Part shown: positions 48,071-61,231 of the stretch, piece after piece
Layout of the letters: each line of letters opens with the position of its first letter
Position numbering within the stretch: the stretch's first letter is position 1
NCBI RefSeq assembly: GCF_016802725.1
Contig: NC_052670.1
Coordinates: 10,684,141-10,748,140 of the forward strand
Direction of reading: 5' to 3'
DNA from: Solenopsis invicta
Lineage: Eukaryota > Arthropoda > Insecta > Hymenoptera > Formicidae
DNA length: 64,000 nucleotides
Notes under the pieces: generated by a model
Databases searched by the model: none
What the model was told of the DNA's origin: nothing
What the model saw: the letters and a program-made list of their open reading frames with translations, nothing else
Position numbers and translations under genes: made by a program

Positions 48071-49905
48071 AATCAAAAATTTGTGCTCAGCATTAAGTTG
48101 CCTGATTTTGCAAAACATGCTTGGCTATCAGGGATTTCTCTTAAACAGGGTGATGAAATACTTAAAGTTTTAAGAACGCATGAATGTTTAACAAATCTAC
48201 CACGAAGTTGCAAAACTCTTATTCACACATCTCGTAGTCCTGTTGATATAAAGACTTTAGAACCAGGACAATATGTTCATTTTAATATCAAAAAAGTTAT
48301 TTTAGAAATTATTTCTCACATACCACTTAGTAAAATTCCTAATGTTTTATTATTAGATTTTAGTACAGATGGAGTAAGTTTATACAAAGCATCAAATGTG
48401 GTACTTTGGCCAATACATATTCGAATTATTAACATCCCTTTTAGTAAACCTGCACTTGTTGGTCTTTACAAAGGTTACAAGAAGCCTAATAATGCTACAG
48501 CTTTTTTCTACCATTTATTTCTGACATTAAAAAATTATTAAGACATAGATTGAAATTTAATGAAATGGTTATATCCATTCAATTGCGGTGTTTCGTAGCA
48601 GATGCACCTGCTCGAGCATTTATTTTAAATCATGTTGGCCATAATGCATTTTCACCTTGTTCAAAATGTACAAGGACAAAATATCGGACATCGCATGGGT
48701 TTCCTTAATAGTAAATGTACTTTTAGATCAGATGACAAATATCGTATGCTTGCTTATAAAAAGCACAATTTAGGCGAAACTCCGTTATCGCAACTTCTAA
48801 ATGATTTAATAAATCAGGTACCATTTGAAAGTATGCACTTAGTATATCTTGGAGTTGCAAAAAAAATATTAGTGGCACTTATTACAGGTGAATACAATAA
48901 GAAAATTAAACTAAAGTCATCAGAAACAAAGTTATTATCCAGTCATTTAGAATTAATACAAAAATATTGTCCTACTGAATTTTCACGTCGACAAAGAAAT
49001 CTTACCGAATATGTTCGCTATAAAGCTACTGAATATAGACAATTTTTGTTATATACCGGCCCAGTTATCTTTTATAACTTATTAGATAAATCAATCTACT
49101 TACATTTTCTGATGTTAACTACTGCTATTCGAATTCTGAATTTACCCATACTTAGTGAACAGTTATTAACATTTGCCGACATTGCATTAAAAAAATTCGT
49201 AGAAAGATGTCCTTACATTTATGGAGTAAAATTTATGTCATACAATGTTCATGGCTTATTACACATAACTGAAGATGTACGACGTTATGGACCATTAGAT
49301 AGTTTTTCTGCTTTTGCATATGAAAATGAAATGTCAAAGTACAGAAAATTATGCAGAAAACCTGATTTACTTTTGGAACAAATTTCAAATCGAATGGATG
49401 AACAAAAGAAAAACGATGCGAATCATCATTTAAATGACCCTGAAATTCTAATTGCACGTAAAAAACATTTCAACGGTCCGACATATTCATCCGAATTTGA
49501 GCAATATAAAACTATTGAAGTAAAAAATACAGTTTTTAGTACTTCATTGAGAAATAATTGTTGCATGTTACACGATTTGTCAATATGTATAATTATTAAT
49601 ATTTAAAAAAAAACGATACCATAATGTTTGCAATAAAAAAATTTAAAAATACAACTAGTTTTTTAAATATTGGAATACCTTCATCAGAAATTGGTTTTTT
49701 TCAATGTAGTAATTTAACTGATGAAATATTTTTTGTGTCACTCCAAGAGGTTAAATCTAAGTGTTTTCGAATGCCTTTGCAACTAGTAAATACTGAAACA
49801 AACAGTAATATTGCCATTTTTCCTAATAATATAAATCATAACGATGACATTCTCCTTCAATCAAAGCAATATGTTGTATGTACAATGCAACATTTTTTCT
49901 GATGG
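48071..49905 (+). pseudogene. Tnp2-like transposase, copy 2, frameshifted and 5'-truncated
   Basis: Three open pieces (to 48,541; 48,632-49,606; 49,624-49,902) align in order with the 727-aa protein: LPRSCKTLIHTSRSPVDIKT, LDFSTDGVSLYKASNVVLWP, CFVADAPARAFILNHVGHN (between the pieces, near 48,590), NQVPFESMHLVYLGVAKKIL, YTGPVIFYNLL, NVHGLLHITEDVRRYGPLDS and the tail IGIPSSEIGFFQCSNLTDEI. At least two frameshifts and a TAA break it. The N-terminal ~110 residues are missing at the MITE-like repeat. It is too different from copy 1 to be a recent duplicate. Confidence 0.88.
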
Positions 49906-50370
49906 ATAAAATTTATTAAATTCAAAATTTTTAAATATATTTTGTCTTTATATTGTCAGACATGGTCGCGACTCACTTTTCTTATTTTTTTAAAAACAAG
50001 TAACTTTGTCTCACTTTAGAAAAAAAAGGTTCCATATATTATGTTTCTTACTTGTTTTCCGAAATTTTTTATTGACTTTTACTTTGTGATTAATATTTTC
50101 AATCTCATAAATTTATTATAAGACAGTACATAATATAATTAGTACATAATAGGTTATTTCATTTTTAACATACAATTTTCCAAGAAAACTTACTTTTTTT
50201 ACTCATTTTTTTTTTTAGATAAACTTACTATTCTCATTTATTTTTGAACCATAAAACTCACTTTTCTCACAATTTTTGAGCAACTGACTTGCGCCCATGT
50301 CTGTATTTTGATTAATTTGTATGTTTATTTTCAATTTATTTGTAATATTTTTAATTCTGATCTATTGGCC

Positions 50371-51190
50371 TTTTATTACTCTAAATCTAATTAGGAATAG
50401 CATTACATTAGCAATGAAACCACCAAAAAGAGGAATAACAAAACCTGCGAGATATCAAACTACAGAATCCTCAGATGATCGTGAAAATGTAACTATAGAG
50501 AAATACGATTTAACCAAAGACGAAGTTCACAATGAGGTGGAAAGTGATGTACTAGCACTAAGTCAAGTTTTCGTTGAGACACAGCATGTACTGAATAAAA
50601 AAGATGATGAAAATAACTCACTTCTTTTAAATCGTAATCAATTACCAAACAATAAATCATCTATTCGATCTCACGTGATATTAGATTTTCCACTCGAAAA
50701 TTTAAAAGCTTCATCATCTAGTTATCACAATGAACCAACAATCTCAAAGCAACATGATATGTCTCATTTCAATGTATTGTACAATGATCCTGTGGCCTCA
50801 ACGTCTTCGGTAACGTCGTCGGTAATTTCTAATGCTCAATATGAACCAACAAACTCAAGCTTGGTATCTTATCAATCAGAAACATACAAAGAAGATGAAC
50901 TTTGTACTTAAAAAGGTGTGAAAAATATTGATAACTAACACTATGATTACTTGAGCAATAAACGGTAAATATTTTTTATTTATGAATTGTATTTAATATA
51001 ATTTATTTATATATTGTATTTAATTTAATGTAATGATTTATTTTTATTCAGGCCAGAAACCACATTAAAAACTTATGAACGAAATAATACATCAAAGTTA
51101 CATTTGTACAATAAATTACAAACAGACAATGAAAATGTACCTGAAAAAATATATTACAATTTGGATGCCAAAAAACTTGTGGACAAACGG
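50371..51190 (+). pseudogene. Remnant of the partner gene in copy 2
   Basis: After an acceptor AG (about 50,391) the frame reads NSITLAMKPPKRGITKPARY, which lines up in phase with exon 2 of the copy 1 partner (NSQRPTRHITKPKRY). It stays open to 50,911 as a Ser/Asn-rich low-complexity stretch. A second piece at about 51,056-51,190 ends in ACAAACG before GTAAAT. Then the long foldback element begins. The gap from the transposase stop to this gene is about 0.5 kb, as expected from copy 1 once its Harbinger is removed. Confidence 0.5.
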
Positions 51191-51226
51191 TAAATATATT
51201 TTAAAATTCAAAAATTTGCCATTATA

Positions 51227-51491
51227 CAGAGTGATTCAAAATAACCTATTGGTCCCGAAGCTGGCATATTCGTAATCGAATTCTGAGACGATTTTTCCTT
51301 TTGCAAAAATTTGTCCGGAGCTTAGTTTTCAAGTTACAATAAGAATTAGTTAGCGTATGACGGGACAGGTACAAGTGGTAGACAGGGGCGACGCGACGCA
51401 CTGTTACACGTAAGTGTTTCCGTGGGGCACCTCCTGCGCTCAAATGACTGACAAAAGTACATGGATAGCACATTTCTATTTAAACTTTCTT

Positions 51492-51536
<45 letters not shown>

Positions 51537-51754
51537 GTCACTTTAATTATGCTACATTTTGTGCTACAACTTGTCAAATTTCGATCTGTCATCCGACCGT
51601 CAAATATCGGGATGACCGTAAAATCTTCAAGTAAGTTTACATTATTATAATAAATGTACGCCCGAGAATAATAAAATTTAATGCAAATTAGATTACTTAA
51701 ATGTGCACTTGCAAGTTAAAAGTAGCACTTTTAAAACGCACAAAAAGGAAAGGG

Positions 51755-51788
<34 letters not shown>

Positions 51789-53265
51789 CGGGGGAGAAGG
51801 GGGCTTTAAACAAGTTTAAGCACGTTCACTCACGCACACAGCAATCAGCTTATTGTTTCCACGATGCGACAGTTCAATTTAAATTTGTCCTTTATCCATA
51901 TCTATCCCTCGAAGTTGTTTCATATTTTACCACATTTACACTATTTACTCTGCACTTGATCGATAAACGCGGAACTACGCGACGAACCGATCGATCAACT
52001 TTATTAATTACTACTCTAATCACTACAATCATTCGATGCGTTAAAATTACTCGAAGAAACACGTGTTTACGTTACGATCACACAACACGTGTTCACTCGA
52101 CGTTATGAAGCAGTCGACTGGATGTTATTGGTTATGTTGTTATAAGAGTGTCGAACGATTGGTTAAAGCCATAAGTCAAAACGCGGCAATTTAAAATAAA
52201 AATATTGGTTAATACAATTTACATCAATACAATTTATTAGAAAAATGTTGCAAATGTTTATCAATATTTGTTAAAAATTGTATGATAGTGACTTTATCAA
52301 GATAATTATTATTCATTCTAAATATTCAAGAAATAATTTTATCAAAATCAATTTTTTCTAAACATTTTTTTTTATTTCTTATTTTTGAATATTTGCGAAA
52401 ACTGTGAAAATATTCCTCGAAATAAAATATTTGGTTGCCCTGAAAAGGGCAGATTATCCGTTGCTGCAAGGAGATTTCAAGAATTATATCCTTGAAGTTT
52501 TTTTTATAATAAATATTCTAAATAATTATCTTGATAAAGTCACTTACAATTTTTAACAAGTAATAATAAACATGCATTTGCCACATTTTTCTAATAAATT
52601 GTATCGATGTAAATCGTATTAATCAATATTTTCATTTTGAATTACCGCGTTTTGACTTATGGCTTTAACCAATCGTTCGACACTCTTATAACGACATAAC
52701 TAATAACATTCAGTCGACTGCTTCATATCGTCGAGTGAACACGTGTTGTGTGATCGTAACGTAAATATGTGTTTCTTCGAGTAATTTTAACGCATCAAAT
52801 GATTGTAGTGTTTACAGTAGTGATTAATAGTAATTAATAAAGTCGATCGATCGGTTCGTCGCGTAGTTCCGCGTTTATCAATCAAATGCAGAGTAAATAG
52901 TGTAAATGTGGTGAAACAACTTCGAGGGATAGATCTGGATAAAGGACAAATTTAAATTGAACTGTCGCATCGTGGAAACAATAAGCTGATCGCCGTGTGC
53001 GTAAGTAAACGTGCTTAAACTTGTTCAAAGCCCCCCCCGTCTCTCTCTCTCTCTTCTTTCTATCCCTTTTTGTGCGTTTTAAAAGTGTTACTTTTAACTT
53101 GCAAGTGCACATTTAAGTAATCTAATTTGCATTAATTTTTATTATTTGCGGGCGTACATTTATTATAATAATGTAAACTTACTTGAAGATTTCACGGTTA
53201 TCCCGATATTTGACGGCCGGATGACAGATCAAAATTTGACAAGTTAAATGCAGCATAATTAAAGT

Positions 53266-53318
<53 letters not shown>

Positions 53319-53576
53319 TTTAAATAGGAATGTGCTGTCCATGTACTTTTGTCAGTCATTTGAGCGCAGGAGGTGCCCCACGGAAACACCCACGTGTAAC
53401 AGTGAGTCGCGCCGCCCCTGTCTACCACTTGTACCTGACCCGTCATACGCTAACTAATTCTTATTGTAACTTGAAAACTAAGCTCCGGACAAATTTTTGC
53501 AAAAGGAAAAATCGTCTCAGAATTCGATTACGAATATGCCAGCTTCGGAACCAATAGGCTATTTTGAATCACCCTG
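51227..53576. mobile_element. 2.35-kb foldback element with two arms of about 1.1 kb
   Basis: The left end CAGAGTGATTCAAAATAACC and right end (complement of CAGGGTGATTCAAAATAGCC) are both flanked by TA, as for Tc1/mariner-IS630 type elements. The arms (about 51,227-52,340 and 52,490-53,576) match each other almost throughout, including CT/GA tracts, the block GCGGAACTACGCG, and GTGTTCACTCGACG-type sequence. The middle (about 52,427-52,494) encodes IFGCPEKGRLSVAARRFQEL, which resembles the helix-turn-helix (DUF4817-like) start of DDE transposases with such ends. No catalytic domain remains. Partial copies lie at 28,007 and 30,901. Confidence 0.9.
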
Positions 53577-54087
53577 TATACCTTGCTGCTAGATGTATAA
53601 TTACTTTCTTTATATTTTAAGTTTACGTTTCAAATCGTTTTTTCCAAGAAAAATTTTACTTGATATAATATACGTTATTATTTATTTATATTTTGAGTAG
53701 GATTTTCCTCACAAATAAAATAGCCATTAAATAGCATATTAAATTAATCGTAATAGTATTATACATATGTATTAAATATTACATAATTTAAATATTATAT
53801 ATAATGAAATATTAAATATTAACGAATAATTTATTTTATTAAAAAGCTATATACTGTATATTAAAGCTTCTCATATTATCAAAATTTGTAGTTTATGTTT
53901 ATATATGGTTAAATATCTTTTGTTAAATATTTTTTAACACAAAAAATTATCTTTATAATTTTATAATTTATAAAATTCTTGTGTTATAATAATAATGATA
54001 ATGATGATAATAATAAAAATACTCAACTTCGTTGACATATATGTATATAGCGGACCTTTTCGGAACGTACCACCAATATCTGCTAGA
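53577..54087. other. AT-rich DNA after the foldback element
   Basis: No further exons of the copy 2 partner gene are recognisable here. Confidence 0.4.
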
Positions 54088-54392
54088 CATTTAAAGGATG
54101 TCCTTAGAACATCTTCAAAATGTCTTATTTAATATAAAGAACAACGCAATTTCGAATGTATATTTATTATGTATGTTGGAAACATGTTTAATATACATGA
54201 TATGCTAAATATTACGAATCATCCCAAATATGTCCTGCGGATGTCCTACAAACGTCATACTGCAGCTATGATAAACCAGGATGTCCTTCGGACGTCTTTG
54301 GAACGTCCTATGGACGTACGAGATACTAGGACATTACAAGGACTTTTGTGGACATGTATTGGACGTCCGGGGACGTCCATGTGTTGTGTGGG
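54088..54392. repeat. GGACGT-rich interspersed repeat, copy D
   Basis: Carries the same GGATGTCC/GGACGTCC words as 27,085-27,290 and ends GGACGTCCATGTGTTGTGTGGG, the complement of that copy's start. Confidence 0.7.
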
Positions 54393-54844
54393 AATTTGTC
54401 TCAGAAGAGAAAATGTCAAGTTAATTTTGATACATTGAACTGCTATTGACACTTCTGCGAATTTATTCGATTAATTTGTCTAGAGGTTGTTGAAAGAAAA
54501 AATATTTCAAAAATTGTAAAATTTTGTTTGTGTCTCCCTGACTCCCTAATTAAGAGAATGTTTTTAATAATATTTGGAATAGAAAGAAAACCCAACTTAA
54601 AGTTGTTACTTTTAAAACTTGTATTTATACAAAATGTAATTATGAAATTGTTTAAAAATTAACGATTTTTTCAAAAATAATTATAATATACTTATATAAT
54701 AATTATATTTTGAAACAAACACATTTTAACAAGTATATTTTTAAATCTATATATATGCATACGCAGTGTCAATTTGTTAAAAAGTCAGAAAAGAGAGGTA
54801 ATCTAGATGTTGATGCAGAAATATAACAAAATATAACGAAGAGT
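54393..54844. other. AT-rich DNA without recognised features
   Basis: Nothing identifiable was seen. Confidence 0.4.
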
Positions 54845-54892
54845 TTCTACATATACGTTTCGGGCTTATTTGCCTCTTATTAACATATGGAA
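54845..54892 (-). ncRNA. Degenerate hammerhead-ribozyme-like core at the Penelope end
   Basis: On the minus strand TTAATAAGAGGCAAATAAGC is followed by CCGAAAC. Compared with the hammerhead core CTGATGAG, stem II, GAAAC, the stem GGC/GCC and GAAAC are kept, and the first block differs only by transitions (C to T, G to A twice). Flanking CATATG and GTATATG could form the outer stem. It is likely inactive. Confidence 0.4.
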
Positions 54893-56450
54893 ATGATATT
54901 ATCAAAAGAGATAGGATTAAAATAAAACGGACAACAAAGGCTTGTCCGCATTTTAAACGATAGTATTACATTATCTAAATACCGTGAGAAATTTAATTAC
55001 AATCGAACAACGGTTCAAGTTTATCCGCAGATTAACGCTTACGTGGACGAGATTAGTTTTTTCTTTTTTGAGTCAAGGACGTGAATACGCATCCTCCTCC
55101 AGTTAGAAAACTTATTGTCAGCAACAATCCGTTGCAAACGTTGCAGATAGTAGTAACGGGGTCGTCCTAAATGAATTAAACCGTGTCACAAAACAAATAA
55201 ATTATCGAGAAACCATAACAAATGCACGAAGTCTTACACTTACATGTAATGAGAGAAAGAAAAGATTTATAGGCAAAGTAAACGCTTTCGGTTCTCGCAC
55301 AGGAGTAACAACTTCTCTCCGAGATCAGAGTGATTGCCGTTTTCAAGTGTTGTCAATATACCATTGTCTTGTATTCAGTCATGTTTGTTTTTGATATTTC
55401 GTACGGAAAGTTCATTCGTACGGAAAGTTTTTGATATTTCACGCAAAGTTTATCTTAACGTTTTGAGGATATTAAAATATAATTTGTCTAACAGTTCTGT
55501 GTCCTTCGTAAGATTTATATCATATTCTTTTGCTCTTTGATAGACATCATTTCGGAAACAAGTCGTTTTTGATAATTAGTTTCTTTGTCTAAAATAGAAG
55601 CGTGCTCCCAATTAAAATTGTGATCGCATTGGATGATACGATCAGAGACAGCTGAGTGTTTATTCGGAGCTAATTTGATGTTGTTACGATGTTCTTTTAT
55701 TCGAATTTTTAGTTGTTTTTTCGTTCGATCAACGTATGAAGCATCACAATTGTTACAATTGATCTAGTCTATAAACAATATTATTGTTATCTAAGTGTTG
55801 CATGCTGTCTTTTTGTACTTTAATAAATCTATTTAGTTTATTGAGACAACAGATATCCAAATGAATAATTATTGTCTAATTTCTTTTGTTATGGTTTCCG
55901 TGGTATCCTGCATGTACGGCATGACAATCCATCGATCTCTATTTTTCTCAGCTAACGTTTGTTTCGCTGTCGCTGGGATTATAACATTGTTTTCAATATT
56001 ATTATTAGAATTATTATGAATTAATTTTTTGATCCTTCGGTTAACTTCAATAAAAATGATATCCATTTTTAATTAGGATTTGGATGCAAAGTTCTATGTT
56101 TTTCTTGTGATATATAGAGTGAGATAAAAAGTACCGCGCGGTCTATCGGGTGTTGTAAATCACTCCTATTTTTTGACAACGAGAATGATTCAACAAATAC
56201 GACATGTAGTATGCGTCTCGAAAACGTCTCTTTTTCATACTAGTCAATTGTGATATGATTGTTCTTAGCTATTACTAACAAGTCTCCAAGAAATACAAGG
56301 AGCGATTTTTTTCTTTTTCTATAGTAAATTTAATACGATGCTAGGTATTAAATCTCTCAAGAATTGTGTCAACTTTGTCTTCCGGAACAATAAGGAAGAT
56401 GTCATCTACTAATACATTTTTTAGAAATACATTAAAAGAATCATCATTCT
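54893..56450 (-). pseudogene. Penelope-like retroelement remnant (reverse transcriptase and GIY-YIG endonuclease)
   Basis: Read on the minus strand, the pieces come in Penelope order: FLKNVLVDDIFLIVPEDKV (reverse transcriptase, catalytic DD, about 56,420-56,365), IKFTIEKEKNRSLYFLE, RWIVMPYMQDTTETI (about 55,930), LNRFIKVQKDSMQHLDNN, and the GIY-YIG endonuclease NCNNCDASYVDRTKKQLKIR with IKEHRNNIKL and NFNWEHASILDKETNYQKRL (about 55,770-55,570). Stops and frameshifts are frequent. The 3' part runs to the hammerhead-like motif. The N-terminal half of the reverse transcriptase is missing. Confidence 0.85.
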
Positions 56451-57336
56451 TGTTAAAAAATGTATATGTATAAATACAATCAAAAATATATATAACATAT
56501 AAATATATGTACATAAAGATAATTTATCTTATATAATTATAAATTTAATTAAAATTTAGGTTAGATTTGTTTTTACTATTTTATCATCTTGAACCTATTC
56601 CAAATTTAAATCAAGAGATTGTTCCAACACAGACGAATTAGTTTAAAATTATCAGAAAACTGCAAAGTATTTTATTTGGATAATATATAAGAAAATTTCG
56701 AAATGCATTGATTCCTAACTACCATAAAATGATTTGGAAATATCTAGAAATGAAGCCTTAAAATGTGCAAATTTGTCCTTTATTTTCTCGAAGAAAATAT
56801 TGTCATTGTAATTGTAACACCATTGCGTATCTATATACGGTAACATAGGCCGGTATTCATAGTCGATTCTTCTTTCAAGATCGTCTTAAGTAACGTCTTA
56901 AGATGCTAATACAGTTTTCTGATTGGTTAATGGCATCTTAAGGTGATACTTAAGACGATCTTAAATATAAGAATTGATTATGAATGCTATACTATATGAA
57001 TACCGGCTATATAGTAGAATATAATAATATATGGTAAAAGAGTTGCGCAACGACGTTATAACGATTATGAAACTATTGTTAAGAGTTACGGAATAGACTA
57101 CTGGGTATCGATCATGTAATTCCTTCCCTAGAGCGAAAAGATGAAAAGTGAAATCTTTTGCTCATTGAAATTAATCATTGAAATTAATGGCGAAAAAAGT
57201 TACACAATCGATACCCCGATTTTTGTTGCGAAGAATCACGCACTTTTGTCATATATTAAGCAATCTTTATCTTACAAGTTTTTGTTTTATTTATAGTTTA
57301 GTCGCTGATCGAACACTCATTACCATATTTCACAAA
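56451..57336. other. Upstream region of the ABCH gene
   Basis: Contains the MITE at 56,848-57,007. The rest is AT-rich and should include the ABCH promoter and 5' UTR. Confidence 0.4.
56848..57007. repeat. 160-bp MITE with GGCCGGTATTCATA ends
   Basis: Left end GGCCGGTATTCATAGTCGAT and right end (ATGAATACCGGC) are inverted. Inside, AAGATCGTCTTAAG and ACTTAAGACGATCTTAA pair as a second stem. ATA flanks both sides. Confidence 0.8.
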
Positions 57337-57526
57337 ATGGTGCAACAAGAGGCGGTGGTCGTAAGAAATGCCATGAAGCGTTATGGGAAAGAGCAATTGG
57401 TGCTTAACGATTTGAATATGACCGTTTCCAGGGGTTCTATGTAAGAAATTTATGTATATTTAATAATTCACTATTATATGATAATTTATTATTCAATTCT
57501 TTATTATTATAATATAATTTATTACT

Positions 57527-57652
57527 TACACATACACACACATGCGCGCGCGCGCGCGCGCGCGCACACACACACACGCACGCACGCACGCACACACGCA
57601 CACGCACGTACACACACACACGCACGCACGCACGCACCCACGCACGCACCCA

Positions 57653-57684
<32 letters not shown>

Positions 57685-57688
57685 CACA
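57527..57688. repeat. (CA)n/(CG)n/(ACGC)n microsatellite
   Basis: A compound run of CA, CG and GCAC units in the first ABCH intron. Confidence 0.95.
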
Positions 57689-60600
57689 AAAGGTTAATCG
57701 TCTTTGTATTAATTTAAATAGTAAAGTTGTAAACGAACGAATCTGAGTGAAGTCACTGAGAAGGCGATCTCGAAGAGAAAAAGCAATACAATAAAGTCAC
57801 CATTGATTAATATTTACGATTACTCGTTACAATTTTTAATATTATTCTATAAACACAACAAAAATTTGTATACAGGTGTGTAAGCGACGAAAAGATTAAG
57901 GAATTTAATTCGGGATTTTTCGTTCCAATCGCTAGCACTATCATTGCTAAATCACTGACGTTCTACCGTTTTTGAAGTTATTCTACTGGTTTTCTTTAAA
58001 TACATAGAAAAATATTATAACAACCCTAAATTTCTTACACAGCGTATCTTTTACAACCTGATAGTAATTTCTTCACTCTTTGATATGTTGGAAATTACTT
58101 GAAACTACATTGTCATAGATTTTTCCGCGTATCTTCATCAATTACTTAAACTGCCACCGTTCGCAAAATACACTGTCGTAAATTTATTATAGAATAATCT
58201 TATAATTTTCTAACAAATATTTTGATAAAAGAATCTTTCGGAAACTATCAGAATCATTCCAATCTCATTTTTCGGATTTGTATCTAATAGTCCATTAGAA
58301 TTTAAAAAATTCAAATTTATGTCATCAATTCTGAGTTTATTTTGAGAAAGAATTCTTCTTCTGAAAAGTCAGAAAAATGAGATTTTCATTGATGACAAAC
58401 CTGAATTCTTTTTAAATTCTGTATGCTATCTACGTTATAATTTCTAAAGAATTATTTGACTGTATTCTTATTATAATTATAATTATAACGCTTAGGCAAA
58501 TACTCGTTTGATTTGTTAGAATTAAGATTTTGGCAAAAAATAAAAATAAGCCAGGTATACATTTAACGTTGTACAACGTTAGACACATACGCGTAAATCT
58601 GAGAGCGCACCAAAAAATTAATGATTTAATGATCGAAGCCATGAAATTGTAATCAGCACTTTATTAACAGATCGTGTTTGCCATTCGTTCCAAATCCATT
58701 TACAATATCACGAAGGAAACTATAAACGCCATAATTGTTCGGTAAAGTGTGAACGTGAGTAGATAGAGGAGCAGATAATAGATAATCGGGATTTTAAAAG
58801 AGAGTCCATATACTGGAGAACGATTATAGAATCGTTTATTGTCAGATTGAAAGAAATGTTCGCGATTTTATGCGTCGTCTGTCTGTTCGAACGTCATTTA
58901 AAATAAGATGAGGTACGTAAGCGAAATTTTTTCTTAATCCAGATATGGATTGCTGGGAGCCAGTGGATGCGGCAAAACTACTCTGTTCTCTTGCATCATC
59001 GGGCTTCAATATTTTAACAGCGGAGAGGTACGTGTCTTTGGGGCAACTCCAGGCAGCAAGGGCTCCGGCATTCCTGGGCCACGAGTGGGTTATATGCCGC
59101 AAGATATCTCCTTGACAGAAGAATTCTCAATAAGCGATGCCTTCTATTACTTCGGCAGGATCAATGGGCTCAACGATGAGGAGATCGGTAGAGTACCGAA
59201 AGAGTACAATACACACTAGTAGTCGTTGTAGTATGTCGTCTTAATATCACAGCGTTTAAGCCTGCTTTTTAAACAACGAGTCTTTAAATGTTTGTTTTAT
59301 CGATTTACAAGGCAATTAACGTTTGTCACTCGGCGCTTGACTGCAGCTTCTCTAGCTAGCGCGTACCGAAGATTCTGTAAAAATTGTCCGTTCAAGACAA
59401 AGTTTTGCTACGAGCACGAAGATAACGGTGCTCGTTTCGCATCGATTTGCGGAACAAGATTTTCGGAAGAGCGTACTCCGAATCGAACGTTGGACGATAG
59501 CAAGTCAGAGGAAAATGATTATTCGCGGAAAACTCGCTCATCGGTCGCCGCGGCGCCTTTGTTGTTCTCTCAAGTATCTACTAATGTGAACGAATGAGAG
59601 GCCTTACCGAACTGACAAATATTTTGGAGGAATCACTCGCTGACTTTTTCTCGTCCGAAAACTAGATAAGGAAAAAAATGTTTGTAGGATTAACGGGACT
59701 GTTGTTTGAAACTTGGTCGAATGTCTGATTCGAAGGTTCTTGTACTGAACAAGTGAAATTCATGAAATTCATGAATTACATGAATTATCGAATATTGAAC
59801 AAAATTTAATAACATCAATAGAATTGAATTAAAGTGTACATTTTACAATTTTCGGTTATGGCTTTGTGACTGACATAAGGTTCACACGTACGGCAGAATA
59901 AGTAATAACAACTGCTGTCCTTTATAAAATACTTTCAAGAAAACGTGTTTCAAACGGTTTGTGTTTCGAATTATTCGTTCGCGAGATAGTTCATTAAGTT
60001 TCAACTCTTTACAACTTTTTCATTTTATTTTAAGGGATAAAACAGACCTTTTTCTCAAAATTTCTCCAATTATCCCCGTTGGATCGCCGAGTAAAGAATA
60101 TGAGTGGAGGTGAACAAAGGAGACTTTCCTTTGCTTGCGCATTGATCCATAAACCCGAGCTATTAATTCTCGATGAACCTACTGTGGGTTTGGATCCACT
60201 TTTAAGGGATATGTGAGTAGATTTTTTTGTTTTTAAACACGATAAACGGAAAGAGTAATAGAACAAAATGTTTAGATATACATTTTCTTTACAGTATTTG
60301 GACTTATATGACAAAACTTACGAAAGAGGAAGGCGTCACCGTACTCATTACGACGCATTATATCGAGGAGGCCAAAGATGCTAATAAAGTAAGTCTCGGA
60401 TTTATTAATTTGTTTAAATTAATTCTGAAAGTTTCTGAAGTATCCGTATAAAGAAACTGCAAGAAAACATCTTGGACGTTAAAAAATAACTTCTTATCCT
60501 AGTGACAAAAATTCGATCGTGGTAAATTAAAATTGCGTAACTTCAATGATCCGCAGATCGGTTTGATGAGAAAGGGTAAATTGCTAACGGAATCGGTACC

Positions 60601-61156
60601 GGATAAATTGCTGGAGCAATTCCGATGCTCGCTCTTAGAGGAAGTTTTTGTGCAATTGTCCGTTAGACAGGAAGAAGAGATTACTTCGAATGAAAGTCAA
60701 AGATTGCCGGAGGAGACCAGTTGCGACGCGATGACTCAAGATAGATATGAATCAACAAATGTATATATGGAAATAATATATGCCGTTTTTATTGTTTTTC
60801 AAAATTATGTAAATTTGCATTATTTTATAATACAAATATATTGAATTGTTAAGGAAATCTCGGAGAACAAAGCGATTTGGGGAAGTCAAGTTTCGAGAGT
60901 GAAGAAACTCAAAGCTCTGGTAGGAAAAAACCACATCCAATTTATCTATCATTATCTGTAAGTATCTATCATTCATTAATTTCTTCCCTACGCAAGAGAC
61001 ATTTTCACAAAATCTTAATTGTTTCAATTTCGAATTTTGCTGTTCTCTCTACCTCATTGAATTATATGAACGAGATATTATATTTCAAAAAATTCAAAAA
61101 TTGCAATACTAATCGCTGCCCACTTTATAATAATATATCAATTAATAATATATATT

Positions 61157-61231
61157 GATTCAAGATCGCGAATTGTATACAACAAATTAAATATAAGGCA
61201 ACAACGAGTAAACAATTCGCGATCTTGAATC
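61157..61231. repeat. Hairpin with perfect 20-bp arms in an ABCH intron
   Basis: GATTCAAGATCGCGAATTGT (61,157-61,176) and its exact complement (61,212-61,231) enclose a 35-base loop. Confidence 0.9.

Noticed and set aside
52434..52452. On the minus strand TGCCCTTTTCAGGGCA has the shape of a histone mRNA 3' stem-loop.
   Set aside because: No histone coding sequence precedes it, and the plus strand gives an HTH-like transposase piece that explains the sequence better.
59292..59597. A 101-codon open frame in an ABCH intron.
   Set aside because: No known domain, and it lies in an intron between exons that join in phase.
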